This document shows positions 17,913 through 27,105 of a DNA stretch of 64,000 nt, piece by piece (positions within the stretch are counted from its first letter, which is position 1; each line of letters starts with the position of its first letter). The DNA is taken from the NCBI GenBank assembly GCA_964563135.1, contig CAZLWV010000007.1, positions 1 to 64,000 on the forward strand, read 5' to 3'. Position numbers and translations under genes: made by a program. The notes under the pieces were generated by a model, which was given only the letters and a program-made list of their open reading frames with translations, was not told where the DNA came from and searched no databases. Origin of the DNA: JAAYAY01 sp964563135. Lineage in GTDB: Bacteria > Planctomycetota > Planctomycetia > Pirellulales > Thermoguttaceae.

Positions 17913-18509
17913 ATGTTCGCCGTCTCGATCCTGATCGGTGTGATTGTCGTCGGCCTCGTCTTCGTGGTCGTCGCCGTCGGCATCTACAACAAGCTCGTCA
18001 CTCTCCGCAACCGCTACAAGAACGCCTTCGCCCAGATCGACGTTCAGCTCAAACGCCGCTACGATCTGATCCCCAATCTCGTCGAGACCGCCAAGGGCTA
18101 CCTGAAACACGAACGCGAGACGCTCGAGGCCGTGATCGCCGCCCGCAACCAGGCCGCCGCCGCAGGGCAGGCGGCCGCGGCCAATCCCGGCGACCCGTCC
18201 GCAATGCGATCCCTGGGCAGCGCGGAAGGCGCATTGAGCGGCGCCCTGGGACGGCTGTTCGCCGTGGTTGAGGCCTACCCCGACCTGAAGGCCAACCAGA
18301 ACATGCTCAGCCTCCAGGAGGAACTCACTTCCACGGAGAACAAGATTGCCTTCTCTCGCCAGGCCTACAACGACGCGGTGACCGGCTACAACACCCAGCG
18401 GGAAACTTTCCCGACCGTCATCGTGGCCGGCATGTTCAATTTCCAGGAAGCCAATCTGTTCGAGATCGAGGAGCCTCAGCAGCGTGAAGCTCCCAAGGTT
18501 GCCTTCTGA
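17913..18509 (+). CDS. lemA: LemA family membrane-anchored protein
   Basis: 198 residues. One N-terminal membrane helix (about residues 4-26) is followed by the coiled-coil LemA domain: YNKLVTLRNRYKNAFAQIDVQLKRRYDLIPNLVE, then FAVVEAYPDLKANQNMLSLQEEL and TSTENKIAFSRQAYNDAVTGYN. The C-terminal tail EANLFEIEEPQQREAPKV is typical. The cellular role is poorly known; LemA genes very often precede an M48 protease gene, as here with a 5-bp gap. A G-rich ribosome site lies just before the ATG. Confidence 0.95.
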   Translation: MFAVSILIGVIVVGLVFVVVAVGIYNKLVTLRNRYKNAFAQIDVQLKRRYDLIPNLVETAKGYLKHERETLEAVIAARNQAAAAGQAAAANPGDPSAMRSLGSAEGALSGALGRLFAVVEAYPDLKANQNMLSLQEELTSTENKIAFSRQAYNDAVTGYNTQRETFPTVIVAGMFNFQEANLFEIEEPQQREAPKVAF

Positions 18510-18514
18510 CGGAC

Positions 18515-20503
18515 ATGAGCACCAGTTTCTTCCAGCAACAAGACGTCGCCCGTCGCAAAACAGGCCGCTTGATCCTGCTTTTCTGCGCGGCCGTGGTGGC
18601 GATCGTGCTGGCGGTCTACACGGTCATAGCCCTGATCCACCTCAACCTCCGTTTCGCCGATTTGGACCCCGGCGCTGCCGGCGGGACCGTGGTGGCCCGA
18701 TTCTGGGACCCGATGCTGTTTGCCGTCGTTGCCCTGGCCACGGTGGCCGTGATTGCGATCGGCAGCTTGTACAAGATCTCGGAACTGTCGGCGGGAGGCG
18801 AGGCCGTTGCGCTCATGCTGGGGGGGCGGCGGATCAACCCGGCAAGCAAGGATTTCGCCGAACGGCAACTGCTCAACGTGGTGGAAGAAATGGCGCTCGC
18901 ATCCGGAGTGCCTGTTCCCCCGGTGTATGTGCTCGACGAGGAAGACGGCATCAACGCCTTTGCCGCAGGGCATCGCCCAGGCGATGCCGTGATCGGCGTT
19001 TCGCGCGGCTCGCTCGACTATCTCAGCCGCGATGAGTTGCAGGGCGTGATGGCCCACGAATTCAGCCATATCCTCAACGGCGACATGCGGCTCAATCTCC
19101 GCCTGGTCGGCGCGCTTCACGGGATCCTCCTGTTGGCCATCATCGGCTACTACATCCTCCGCAGCGGTGCCGGCTCGGGCGGGTCCAACAGGAAGGGCGG
19201 AGCAGGGGCCCTCCTTCTGGTCGCCTTCGGATTGATGGTGATCGGCAGCGTGGGCAGTTTCTTCGGACGGCTGATCAAGGCGGCTGTCTCCCGGCAACGC
19301 GAGTACCTGGCCGATGCTTCGGCCGTTCAGTTCACCCGTTATCCGGATGGAATCGCCGGCGCCCTGAAGAAGATCGGCGGATTGAGCCGCGGTTCGCGGA
19401 TCAACGACCCCCATGCCAGCGAAGTCAGCCACCTGTTCTTCGGAGAGGCCGTTTCCTCGCTGGGCATGAACTGGCTCGGAACCCATCCGCCCCTCGCCCA
19501 GCGCATCCGCCGTATCGATCCGCGTTTCGACGGTCGCTTTCCCAAGGTCGCGCCCCTCGGCCGCCGCCAGGCCGCCCCACAGCCTTCCCAAGCTCCCGAC
19601 CGGCGGCAGGCCCTCGGACAGGCCCTCGGCCAGGTTCTCCCCGGGGCTGTGCTGTCCGGGACGGCGCCAGCAGCGCTGCCGGCTCTGCCCATCCCCGGAC
19701 TCGAACACATCCTCTACGCGGCTGCCATCCTCGAAATGTTGCCACGGCCGGTGACCGATTCCGTCCACGAGCCCTACGGGGCCCGGGCCGTCGTCTATTG
19801 CCTCCTGCTGAGCGGGGACCGGCAGATCCGAGACCTGCAGCTCCAGGCCCTGCGCGACAACGCGGAACCCCAGTCCTGTCAAGAGACGGTCCGCCTGGCG
19901 CCGCAGATTCTCCAGTTGCCCGCCGATACCCGCATTCCTCTTGCCGATATGGCCATCGCCACGCTCAAGCAGCTCTCACCCGGCCAGTACGACCGCTTCT
20001 GCCGGATTGTCGACGCGCTGGTCCGGGCCGACAACAAGATCGAGCTGTTCGAGTATGCCCTGCAGAAGATGCTGCTGGCCACCCTCGACGTGCATTTCGG
20101 CCGGCGAAAGCCGGCTCGCACCCAGTACTATGCCCTCGGGCAACTGGGTGTTCCCCTTTCGCGGGTGTTCGCCACACTCGCCTACGCCGGCCAAAGCGAT
20201 CCCGAGAAGGCGGCGGCCGCCTACCGCGCTGCCATGCAGCACGTTGATCGTCCCGAGCCTTTTCCTTCTCGTTCCGATTGCTCTCTGAAAGCCTTCGACG
20301 ACGCCCTCGGCATGCTCAACTCCGCTTCCATGAAGCTGAAACAGAAGATCCTCGATGCCTGCGAGCTGTGCGTGTTTGCCGACCGGCAGGTGACCACCCG
20401 AGAACGCGAACTTGTCCGCGCGATCGCGGCCGCACTTGAGTGCCCTCTGCCTCTGGTTCCCGATCCCTCGAGGCAGCAAGACAAAGCGGCACTCGCCCCT
20501 TGA
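18515..20503 (+). CDS. M48 family membrane metalloprotease with TerB-like C-terminal extension
   Basis: 662 residues, about twice the usual HtpX length. Two N-terminal membrane helices (about 18-42 and 66-88), the zinc site HEFSH (181-185), two further hydrophobic segments (about 197-255) and the third-ligand region RQREYLADASAVQFTR follow the HtpX/M48B plan. The extra 300 residues after about residue 355 have no protease features; two stretches, ADNKIELFEYAL and ADRQVTTRERELVRAIAAAL, look like the metal-binding helices of TerB/DjlA-like domains (inference). It probably degrades misfolded membrane proteins. It is co-transcribed with lemA. Confidence 0.88.
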   Translation: MSTSFFQQQDVARRKTGRLILLFCAAVVAIVLAVYTVIALIHLNLRFADLDPGAAGGTVVARFWDPMLFAVVALATVAVIAIGSLYKISELSAGGEAVALMLGGRRINPASKDFAERQLLNVVEEMALASGVPVPPVYVLDEEDGINAFAAGHRPGDAVIGVSRGSLDYLSRDELQGVMAHEFSHILNGDMRLNLRLVGALHGILLLAIIGYYILRSGAGSGGSNRKGGAGALLLVAFGLMVIGSVGSFFGRLIKAAVSRQREYLADASAVQFTRYPDGIAGALKKIGGLSRGSRINDPHASEVSHLFFGEAVSSLGMNWLGTHPPLAQRIRRIDPRFDGRFPKVAPLGRRQAAPQPSQAPDRRQALGQALGQVLPGAVLSGTAPAALPALPIPGLEHILYAAAILEMLPRPVTDSVHEPYGARAVVYCLLLSGDRQIRDLQLQALRDNAEPQSCQETVRLAPQILQLPADTRIPLADMAIATLKQLSPGQYDRFCRIVDALVRADNKIELFEYALQKMLLATLDVHFGRRKPARTQYYALGQLGVPLSRVFATLAYAGQSDPEKAAAAYRAAMQHVDRPEPFPSRSDCSLKAFDDALGMLNSASMKLKQKILDACELCVFADRQVTTRERELVRAIAAALECPLPLVPDPSRQQDKAALAP

Positions 20504-20819
20504 GCCCCTCGGCCCCCGGCGCTCGCGGAGGCTCACTCCCCAAACACCCGCCCGTGCCGGTTCCGGCCTTCTACCCCGGGCGACCACCCGAATTCGCGGG
20601 TGCAACCGGCGGAACACGCCCGAGACATTCCCCTATCTTTCCTGGCTTCTCTGCGCGCAAGCCCTTTCCGAAATTTTGCGATTGCCATAACCGGCAAACT
20701 TTGAGTAATCCTCAAGATCAAAAAACACAACGCCGATAACGCCTATCGATCGAACAACCCCCGGCAGCCCCTGCGCATGGATGCGCGCTATGGGGAATCA
20801 ACGCAAGAAGGAACGTGCG
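20504..20819 (+). other. Intergenic region, nothing recognised
   Basis: 316 bases between the M48 protease and the Pro-rich membrane protein. The last 150 bases are AT-richer and should hold the promoter of the downstream locus, but no convincing -35/-10 pair stands out. Confidence 0.4.
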
Positions 20820-22202
20820 ATGAGTGAATACGAGCGGTTCGAAGCAGCCCAAGGCGATCCCTGGTCGACTGAGCCCGTCGGTGACTATCCTCGTCAGCCG
20901 CGGGAATCGGACACGGGGAGTTACCACGACGAGTCGCAGGTGCTGGCTCGCATGCCGCACGTTGGCGACGAACCCTCGAGCGATCAATATTCGCAGTACG
21001 GGCAGGGGCGCGGCAGCCATCGACGGCGCCGGAGCTCTTCAGGCCGGGCCGCCATCCCCGCGCCGGTGTGGGTCCTGATCGGCATGGGACTGGTGGTGGT
21101 CATTGGCTTTCCATTCGTGCTGGCAAACAAGTCCCACAACGAGACCGCCATGGACGGCCCCGGATGGGAGGTGGAGATGCCCGCCCCAGACGCAGACGTC
21201 GCTCCCAAGTGGGAGGCGACTGCTGCGGGCTCTGCCTGGCCGCAGCCCGGATCGCTCAATCAAGGCGTGCCGCCCACCACGACGGTGACCGCCGAACCGG
21301 CCGCCGCCCCGGGGTGGGCTCCGAGTGGTGAACTGATCGGAGCCCCCGCAGGCGCTCCCTACGCCCTCAATGCGGCTGACGTGACGGCGCCGATTCAGGG
21401 CGATCGCACCAACTCCGTCATGCCCCTCGAGGCCTCCCCTTATCCGGCAACAGCGCCGCTCGGCCAGGCTCCGGGCGCGTGGGCCGCAAACGATCCCTCA
21501 TCGATCGCGGCCGCTCCCCCAACGCCCGCCTACCAGGACACCCAGTTGCCCTCCCAGCCGGGATACCCCCCCACAGCCGGTGCTGCAACCGGCCCCTGGT
21601 CCGATCCGATGCTGGCGCCGGGCACTCCTGCCGCCGGTGTCGAGTCGTCGTCACCCATGCCCAGCGCCTATCCCTGGCAGCAGTCCGCGCCGGCGCCCTC
21701 GCTGGCCGCGCCGCAGCCGGAAAACGTCATGCCCGGCTACGGAACCTATCCCACGCCACAGCAGAATCCCTACGTGACCAGCCCCTCCAACGTCGCTGTC
21801 GGCACCGCGCCCGGTTACCCGGCAGCCCAAGGCACCCTGGCCGCTCCGCAGTATCCCAGTGTCGCGCCGAGCTATCCGGCCGCCGGATATCCCGCCGCCA
21901 CCTACCCAACCCCGGGCTATCCGCAGACCGCCATGTCGCCCAGAACCGCGCCGACCATGCCGCTGCCTGCCGCGCCGGCTTACTCTTCCCAGCCGCTCGC
22001 CCCCTCCAACCCGTATCCACCGGCAACCACCGCTCCCTACGCCCCCCAGACCATGCCGGCGGCCCCCGGTATTCAGCCCTACTACGGCTCGGGAGCCTCC
22101 ACCGCAACCTCGCCGCAGAGCGTCGCTCGGCTGAACGGAACGATTCAGGAACCTGCTACCAGACAAGCATACGATGACCGCGCTCGACCAAGCTATTATT
22201 AA
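20820..22202 (+). CDS. Pro/Ala/Tyr-rich single-pass membrane protein
   Basis: 460 residues from the ATG at 20820, preceded by AAGGAA; an upstream in-frame start at 20781 is less likely. The N-terminal 75 residues are polar and end in a basic patch (SHRRRRSSSGR). One membrane helix lies at about 82-103, and the remaining 350 residues are low-complexity Pro/Ala/Ser/Tyr sequence with loosely repeated units such as YPAAGYPAATYPTPGYP. The topology would place the long disordered tail outside the cytoplasm. I do not recognise a family. Its end overlaps the next gene by 29 bp, so it is coupled to the ATPase downstream. Confidence 0.75.
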   Translation: MSEYERFEAAQGDPWSTEPVGDYPRQPRESDTGSYHDESQVLARMPHVGDEPSSDQYSQYGQGRGSHRRRRSSSGRAAIPAPVWVLIGMGLVVVIGFPFVLANKSHNETAMDGPGWEVEMPAPDADVAPKWEATAAGSAWPQPGSLNQGVPPTTTVTAEPAAAPGWAPSGELIGAPAGAPYALNAADVTAPIQGDRTNSVMPLEASPYPATAPLGQAPGAWAANDPSSIAAAPPTPAYQDTQLPSQPGYPPTAGAATGPWSDPMLAPGTPAAGVESSSPMPSAYPWQQSAPAPSLAAPQPENVMPGYGTYPTPQQNPYVTSPSNVAVGTAPGYPAAQGTLAAPQYPSVAPSYPAAGYPAATYPTPGYPQTAMSPRTAPTMPLPAAPAYSSQPLAPSNPYPPATTAPYAPQTMPAAPGIQPYYGSGASTATSPQSVARLNGTIQEPATRQAYDDRARPSYY

Positions 22203-23244
22203 GGCTTATCTGCGTCGGGGTGGTCGTCCGGCCCCGGACGAAGCGGAACCGCGTGAAAAGGTCCACCTGAACGCGGCTCCTCCCCATCCTCCGCAGCAGC
22301 GCCAAGGGGAACCGCCTCCGCAGATTCGGCCCGGCGGAAATACGCCGCCGGCCGGCACGGCCCGACCGGCCTCCATACCCTTCGATGCCCTCGATCCGCC
22401 GCTGGGACTTTCGGCCAGTCCGGTGGAGACCTTGGCCCGCCCGGCCGCCAGTCCTGCCAGCACTGCCGCACCGCAGATAGCCACACCCCAGATTGCGGCG
22501 GCCGAGCACGCGCCGGCCACCATCGAGGCCAGGCTGTCGTGCGGGCCGCGGGGCCTGGCTGGCACCGAGCGAAAGCCGTTCGAGCCTCGATTGCGTATCG
22601 ACGCCATTTCCTGGCCTCGACCGAGCCGCAGGCTGCGGCAGGTGGCCGGGCAGCAAATCAAGCGGCTGGCCGAGGCCGTGCGAAGGGCCGCCGTTTCCGG
22701 CGGCAAGGTCATCGGCCTGGTCGCCTCTTCGCACGGAGAAGGCTGTACAACAGTCCTCCTGGCAGTCGCCATGAGGCTCGCCGAACTGGGGCAGAAAACG
22801 CTCCTCCTCGACGCCGACATCGCCAGGCCGACCCTGGCCGACCAGGTTGCCCTGGCAAACCAGTCCGGCTGGCGCGATGTCGCAGTCGGGGCCGTGCCGC
22901 TCGAGGAGGTCGTCACCCAGTCGGACTGCGAATCCGTGGCGATTCTTCCTTACTGCGGTCCGGCTTCGCCGGCAGACGGTCCCGAGCCCACAAGGCAGGC
23001 GATCGCCGCACTGCTTGGCCGAATCCGCATCCACTACGACGTGGTGCTCGTCGACCTTGGCGGTTCCCTTGCCGGCGGAGCCCTGGTCGAGAACCTCGCC
23101 GAACACATCGATTCGGTCCTCGCCGTGCAGAATGTGCAGACCTCGTCGCCGGACCGCCTCGCAGCGTTTCGCAAGCGTCTCAGGCGGATCGGCCTCCAGG
23201 AAACGGGCGTTATCGAAAACTTCGTCGAAGACCAGACGGCATGA
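22174..23244 (+). CDS. CpsD/ParA-like ATPase with altered P-loop
   Basis: 356 residues. The N-terminal 170 residues are Pro/Ala-rich linker. The C-terminal domain matches CpsD/CapB-type bacterial tyrosine kinases and ParA ATPases: VIGLVASSHGEGCTTVLLAV, Walker A' LLLDADIARP (210-219) and VVLVDLGGSLAGG. In the P-loop (188-193) the usual GEGKST/S reads GEGCTT, so the lysine that contacts the beta-phosphate is a cysteine. No C-terminal tyrosine cluster is present. It may regulate polysaccharide export or act as a non-hydrolysing partner. It overlaps the Pro-rich membrane protein and precedes an ExeA-like ATPase by 296 bp. Confidence 0.8.
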   Translation: MTALDQAIIKAYLRRGGRPAPDEAEPREKVHLNAAPPHPPQQRQGEPPPQIRPGGNTPPAGTARPASIPFDALDPPLGLSASPVETLARPAASPASTAAPQIATPQIAAAEHAPATIEARLSCGPRGLAGTERKPFEPRLRIDAISWPRPSRRLRQVAGQQIKRLAEAVRRAAVSGGKVIGLVASSHGEGCTTVLLAVAMRLAELGQKTLLLDADIARPTLADQVALANQSGWRDVAVGAVPLEEVVTQSDCESVAILPYCGPASPADGPEPTRQAIAALLGRIRIHYDVVLVDLGGSLAGGALVENLAEHIDSVLAVQNVQTSSPDRLAAFRKRLRRIGLQETGVIENFVEDQTA

Positions 23245-23540
23245 CCCAGGGATCAGGCCGACGGGCCAGCCCAACGCGTCCGCCGAGCCGGTCGCCTGGT
23301 ACCGGAAACACAAGCGGGGCGGTGCTCCACGAGCACGGCCTCAGGCAAGGCCCGATCGCCCCTCCGCCGCACGTTCCTCGTGCGCTCCAGAGCCGATCGC
23401 AAGACCTCTGCCCCTGCGTCGGCACGGAATGGAATGAGCCGGGACTGCAAACGGCAGCTACGCTTCGGAGCCCGTTGTCAGCCTTCTGCCGCTGCCGGCA
23501 GCGGCCCTCCTTGGCGGTTATGAGATAGGCCCTCTGCAAC

Positions 23541-24362
23541 ATGTACGAGTCCTTCTGGCAACTGGATGCAAAGCCGTTCGAAACGGGCTGCGACTGCCGC
23601 TACTTCTTCCCCGCAGAAGTCCACCAGGCGGCCCTTCTGAAACTCCGCTACGCCATCGAGAACCGGCGCGGCGCCACCATGCTCGCCGGCGCTTCCGGGC
23701 TCGGCAAGACGCTCCTGGTTCAGCTTCTGCGTTCGACCCTCTCCGACAGCATCGCCCCGTTCGTCCACCTGGTCTTTCCGCGCATGAGGTCCGACGAACT
23801 GCTCGCCTACCTGGCCGACGAGCTCACGGGCTCCTCCGTCCCCCATGCACCGGCCGGTCTCCACCAGTCCATCCGGCGGATTCGCGACTTCCTCGAAAAA
23901 AACGCCCAGAACGGGCGCCACGCCGTGATCGTGGTCGACGAAGCCCATTCGATCGACGATCCGGCCGTCCTCGACTCGCTGCGGATGCTGCTGAACTTCG
24001 AGCGCCAGGGGCGGCCGTCGCTGACGCTCCTGCTGGCCGGCCAGCCGGGCCTCCTGACCGCCGTGGAGCGCACCCCGCAGCTCGAAGAACGGCTCGATGT
24101 GAAATGTCTCCTTCTCCCCCTCGGCCGGGCAGAAACCGCCGCCTACGTGGCCCACCGGCTCCGTTCGGCCGGGGCCGTCAAGGAACTCTTCTCCGACGAC
24201 GCTCTGGACACCCTCCACGAACTGTCGGCAGGCGTGCCGCGCCGTATCAACCGCCTCTGCGACCTGGCACTTCTGGTCGGGTATGCCGAGGAACTCGACT
24301 CGATCACCTCGCCGCACCTCCAGTCGGTGCACCGGGAACTGGTGACAGTGGCCTCGCCGTGA
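23541..24362 (+). CDS. ExeA/GspA-like AAA ATPase
   Basis: 273 residues. It starts with MYESFWQLDAKPFE, the hallmark start of ExeA-like secretion ATPases. Walker A is GASGLGKT (50-57), Walker B VIVVDEAHSI, followed by LLAGQPGLL and the sensor/arginine region SAGVPRRINRLCDLALL. The peptidoglycan-binding C-terminal part of full ExeA is missing. Such proteins accompany type II secretion and exopolysaccharide/exosortase loci. Together with the two preceding genes it suggests an envelope export function, but no secretin or exosortase is in the window. The 296-bp gap before it has no supported gene. Confidence 0.88.
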   Translation: MYESFWQLDAKPFETGCDCRYFFPAEVHQAALLKLRYAIENRRGATMLAGASGLGKTLLVQLLRSTLSDSIAPFVHLVFPRMRSDELLAYLADELTGSSVPHAPAGLHQSIRRIRDFLEKNAQNGRHAVIVVDEAHSIDDPAVLDSLRMLLNFERQGRPSLTLLLAGQPGLLTAVERTPQLEERLDVKCLLLPLGRAETAAYVAHRLRSAGAVKELFSDDALDTLHELSAGVPRRINRLCDLALLVGYAEELDSITSPHLQSVHRELVTVASP

Positions 24363-24612
24363 CGCAAGTCCCTGTTTCTCCCCGAGTTGCCGGTTTCTCA
24401 GTGCCAGCTTGAGTCCCCTCCAAAAGGCGTTATCATGTTAGTTGGCGATCGGCCGCCCCCGGCGGCCGTTTGCCGCTGGGAACGGGAGCGGCGCTGGTTC
24501 ATTTCGGGCCCTTTTCCGAGATGCACGCAACCCCTTCGATTCCAATGCGTCGGGGATTCGGCATGGAGCCTGGCGGGCGTCGTAGGTTTCCCCTGGTTGA
24601 GGTGTCTGGATT

Positions 24613-25551
24613 ATGACGATGGTCCTTGTGGTTGACGATTCGGCAATTGACCGGCGACTGGTCGGCGGCTTGCTGGGCAAGGCCTCCGACTGGCAGATCG
24701 AGTACGCGGCAGACGGTGCCGAGGCTCTCGAAAGCGTCGAGCACTCCATTCCCGACCTCGTCGTCACCGATCTGCACATGCCCCGCATGGACGGTCTGGA
24801 ACTTGTGCGCGCCATGCGCATCCATCACCCCGAAGTGCCCGTTATCCTCATGACCGCCTACGGCAGCGAGGCCTTCGCCGTCGAGGCCCTGGAACAGGGT
24901 GCCGCCAGCTACGTCCCCAAATCCCAGTTGGCCGACAAGCTCTGCGGCACCGTCCGCGAGATCCTGGCCCGGGCCAGCGCCCATCGCAGCTACGAGGACC
25001 TCCTCAGCCGCTTGAATCGCAGCGAATTCACCTTCTTCGTCGAACTCGGAAACGACGCCTCGCTCATCGATCCCCTGGTCGACCTGGTTCAGCAGACGGT
25101 CGCCAGGGCCAGACTCTGCGACTCCAGCGGCCAGTTGCGGATCGGCGTCGCCCTGCGCGAAGCGCTGCTCAACGCGCTGCTCCACGGAAACCTCGAAATC
25201 TCCCTCCAGCATATGGACGACGCCCGGGAGCAACTGCTCCGGCAGCGCGACCTGCCGCTCCCGACCGACAAGCCCGAACAGATCGCCTTTGCCGACCGCC
25301 GGATCTTCGTCAATGTCCGGATCTCGACCGAAGAGGCCCGCTTCGTGATCCGCGATGAAGGGCCGGGGTTCGACGTGTCCGCCGTACCGAGCTCCTGGGA
25401 GCCCGGCGGGCTGGAACAGCAGGGATCGCGCAGCCTGTCCTTGATCCGGGCGCTCATGGACGAAGTGATCTACAATGAGGCAGGCAACGAAGTGACCCTC
25501 ATCAAACGCAAAGAGGTGAGCAAACCGCCGACCCAGAGCATCGACGTTTGA
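24613..25551 (+). CDS. Response regulator with fused RsbW-like HATPase domain
   Basis: 312 residues. The N-terminal receiver domain (1-120) has VLVVDDSAIDRR, phospho-acceptor Asp53 in VVTDLHMPRMDG, LMTAYGS and the conserved Lys in YVPKSQ. The C-terminal part carries a GHKL/HATPase_c fold of the anti-sigma type: LREALLNALLHGNLE (N-box) and FVIRDEGPGFDVSAVP (G1), ending SLSLIRALMDEVIYNEAGNEVTL. This combination suggests a phosphorylation-controlled serine kinase of an anti-anti-sigma protein or another partner-switch output. GAGGTG precedes the ATG. A PP2C phosphatase follows 81 bp later, which fits a partner-switching module, although no STAS protein is seen. Confidence 0.9.
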   Translation: MTMVLVVDDSAIDRRLVGGLLGKASDWQIEYAADGAEALESVEHSIPDLVVTDLHMPRMDGLELVRAMRIHHPEVPVILMTAYGSEAFAVEALEQGAASYVPKSQLADKLCGTVREILARASAHRSYEDLLSRLNRSEFTFFVELGNDASLIDPLVDLVQQTVARARLCDSSGQLRIGVALREALLNALLHGNLEISLQHMDDAREQLLRQRDLPLPTDKPEQIAFADRRIFVNVRISTEEARFVIRDEGPGFDVSAVPSSWEPGGLEQQGSRSLSLIRALMDEVIYNEAGNEVTLIKRKEVSKPPTQSIDV

Positions 25552-25632
25552 AATCGTCGCCGCCTGCGCGGGCAAGCGGCGGCAGCAGGCCATTGGCGAC
25601 AAGACGAAAAGCAGCACGACCGGCAGTTACTG

Positions 25633-26913
25633 ATGAATCCACGACCCACCGAGCGCGAATACTCTGTGGAACACGCAGCCCTGAGCGATGTTGGGCTCCG
25701 CCGCTCCAACAACCAGGACTCGCTGATCGTGGCCGGCGCCGAACAGGCCGGGCCCGATCAGGCCCCAGGGCACCTCCTGGTGGTGGCCGACGGAATGGGA
25801 GCCCACGCCGCCGGTGAGGTCGCCAGTCGCGTCGCCGCCGAAACCGTCCTCAAGGTCTACCGCGCCCAGCAGAATGGCGCCCCTGAAGAGGCCCTCCGGG
25901 CCGCAATCCGCGAAGCCAACTCCGCCATCTACCGCCAGGGCCTCGAATCCGACGAACTGCGGGGCATGGGTACCACCGTCAGCTCGCTCCTCCTCCTCCC
26001 CCAGGAAGCCTTGATAGGCCATGTCGGCGACAGCCGAATCTACCGTCTCCGCGACAGCGAACTCCAGCAACTCACCTTCGACCATAGCCTCGTGTGGGAA
26101 ATCTGCGCCGCGGAAAACGTGATGGAGTCCGAGGTCCCGGCCTTCGTCCCCAGAAATATCATCACCCGCAGCGTCGGCCCCACGCCGGAGGTCGACGTCG
26201 ACCTCGAAGGGCCGTTCTCTCTGCGGACCGGCGACGTCTTCCTTCTCTGCAGCGACGGGCTCTCCGGGCAAATCGAGGACGAGGAGATCGGCACCGTCCT
26301 GCGCGTGTTTGACCCCGACGAAGCGGCGCACATCCTCGTGGACCTGGCCAACCTGCGAGGCAGCCCCGACAACGTCACCGTCATTGTCGCCCGCGTCAAC
26401 CGCTGGCAACCCACCCGTTCGTCGAAGGTCAAACCCGACAGCGCCCCGCACCAGGCCTCGCTGGCCACGAAGGTCTTCCGTACCGTGGTGACCGCCGCGG
26501 GACTGTTCGGCCTCGGCGGGCTCATCAGCGGCGGCAGCCTCGCCCTGGCAATCTCGGCCGCAGCCGTGGGCGCCATCGTCGCCGCCATCTGGAACTTCCG
26601 CGCCGCCAAACCCAGCGCCGCCAGCACCGCCGGCCAGCATGCCCGCCCACGACTCGGCAAGGCCCCCTACACCACCTGCGATTGCACCCTCAACGAGCAA
26701 TCCCCCAAGTGCCTTGCCAGGGCGGTCCACGAAATCCGCGACGTCGCCATCAACCGGCTCTGGCAGGTCAACTGGGACCGCTACGAGGAACTGACCGGAA
26801 CGGCCGACCGGGCCGCCACCGCGGGCGATTTCGAGCAGAGCGTCCGCACTTACGGCCAGATCATCCGCTTCTTCATGACCCAGTTCCGCAACACCACGCA
26901 GGGCGAGAAGTAG
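25633..26913 (+). CDS. PP2C-family protein phosphatase with membrane segments
   Basis: 426 residues. The PP2C domain (about 10-260) has metal-binding motifs SDVGLRRSNNQDS, VVADGMGAHAAGE, GHVGDSRIYRLRD, LLCSDGLSGQIEDEEI and GSPDNVTVIVARV in the correct order. Two closely spaced hydrophobic segments follow (about 283-320), then a C-terminal soluble part with WQVNWDRYEELTGTADRAAT. It dephosphorylates Ser/Thr residues, probably opposing the kinase encoded at 29.8 kb. It lies between the receiver-HATPase gene and cheB on the same strand. Confidence 0.92.
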   Translation: MNPRPTEREYSVEHAALSDVGLRRSNNQDSLIVAGAEQAGPDQAPGHLLVVADGMGAHAAGEVASRVAAETVLKVYRAQQNGAPEEALRAAIREANSAIYRQGLESDELRGMGTTVSSLLLLPQEALIGHVGDSRIYRLRDSELQQLTFDHSLVWEICAAENVMESEVPAFVPRNIITRSVGPTPEVDVDLEGPFSLRTGDVFLLCSDGLSGQIEDEEIGTVLRVFDPDEAAHILVDLANLRGSPDNVTVIVARVNRWQPTRSSKVKPDSAPHQASLATKVFRTVVTAAGLFGLGGLISGGSLALAISAAAVGAIVAAIWNFRAAKPSAASTAGQHARPRLGKAPYTTCDCTLNEQSPKCLARAVHEIRDVAINRLWQVNWDRYEELTGTADRAATAGDFEQSVRTYGQIIRFFMTQFRNTTQGEK

Positions 26914-27105
26914 CCGCCCCGTTCGGATCGTGCGGGCTGAAGGGGTTGTGCCGCCCCTTCCTGTCGCGAGAGTCTTGCGCGGCCGGGTCGGCCTCCTCCC
27001 CCACTCTGGCGTGAGCTACATTTGGATGAACTGATCGTCGTACCCCCGCCGCGAGCGGCCGGTGGTACGTTCACCTCATTGGCCCACCACGGTCCGAGAG
27101 CCACC

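Noticed and set aside
23241..23528. A 95-codon frame beginning with an ATG that overlaps the stop of the CpsD-like gene
   Set aside because: Arg/Pro/Ser-rich with no family similarity or ribosome site; it looks like GC-rich non-coding sequence.
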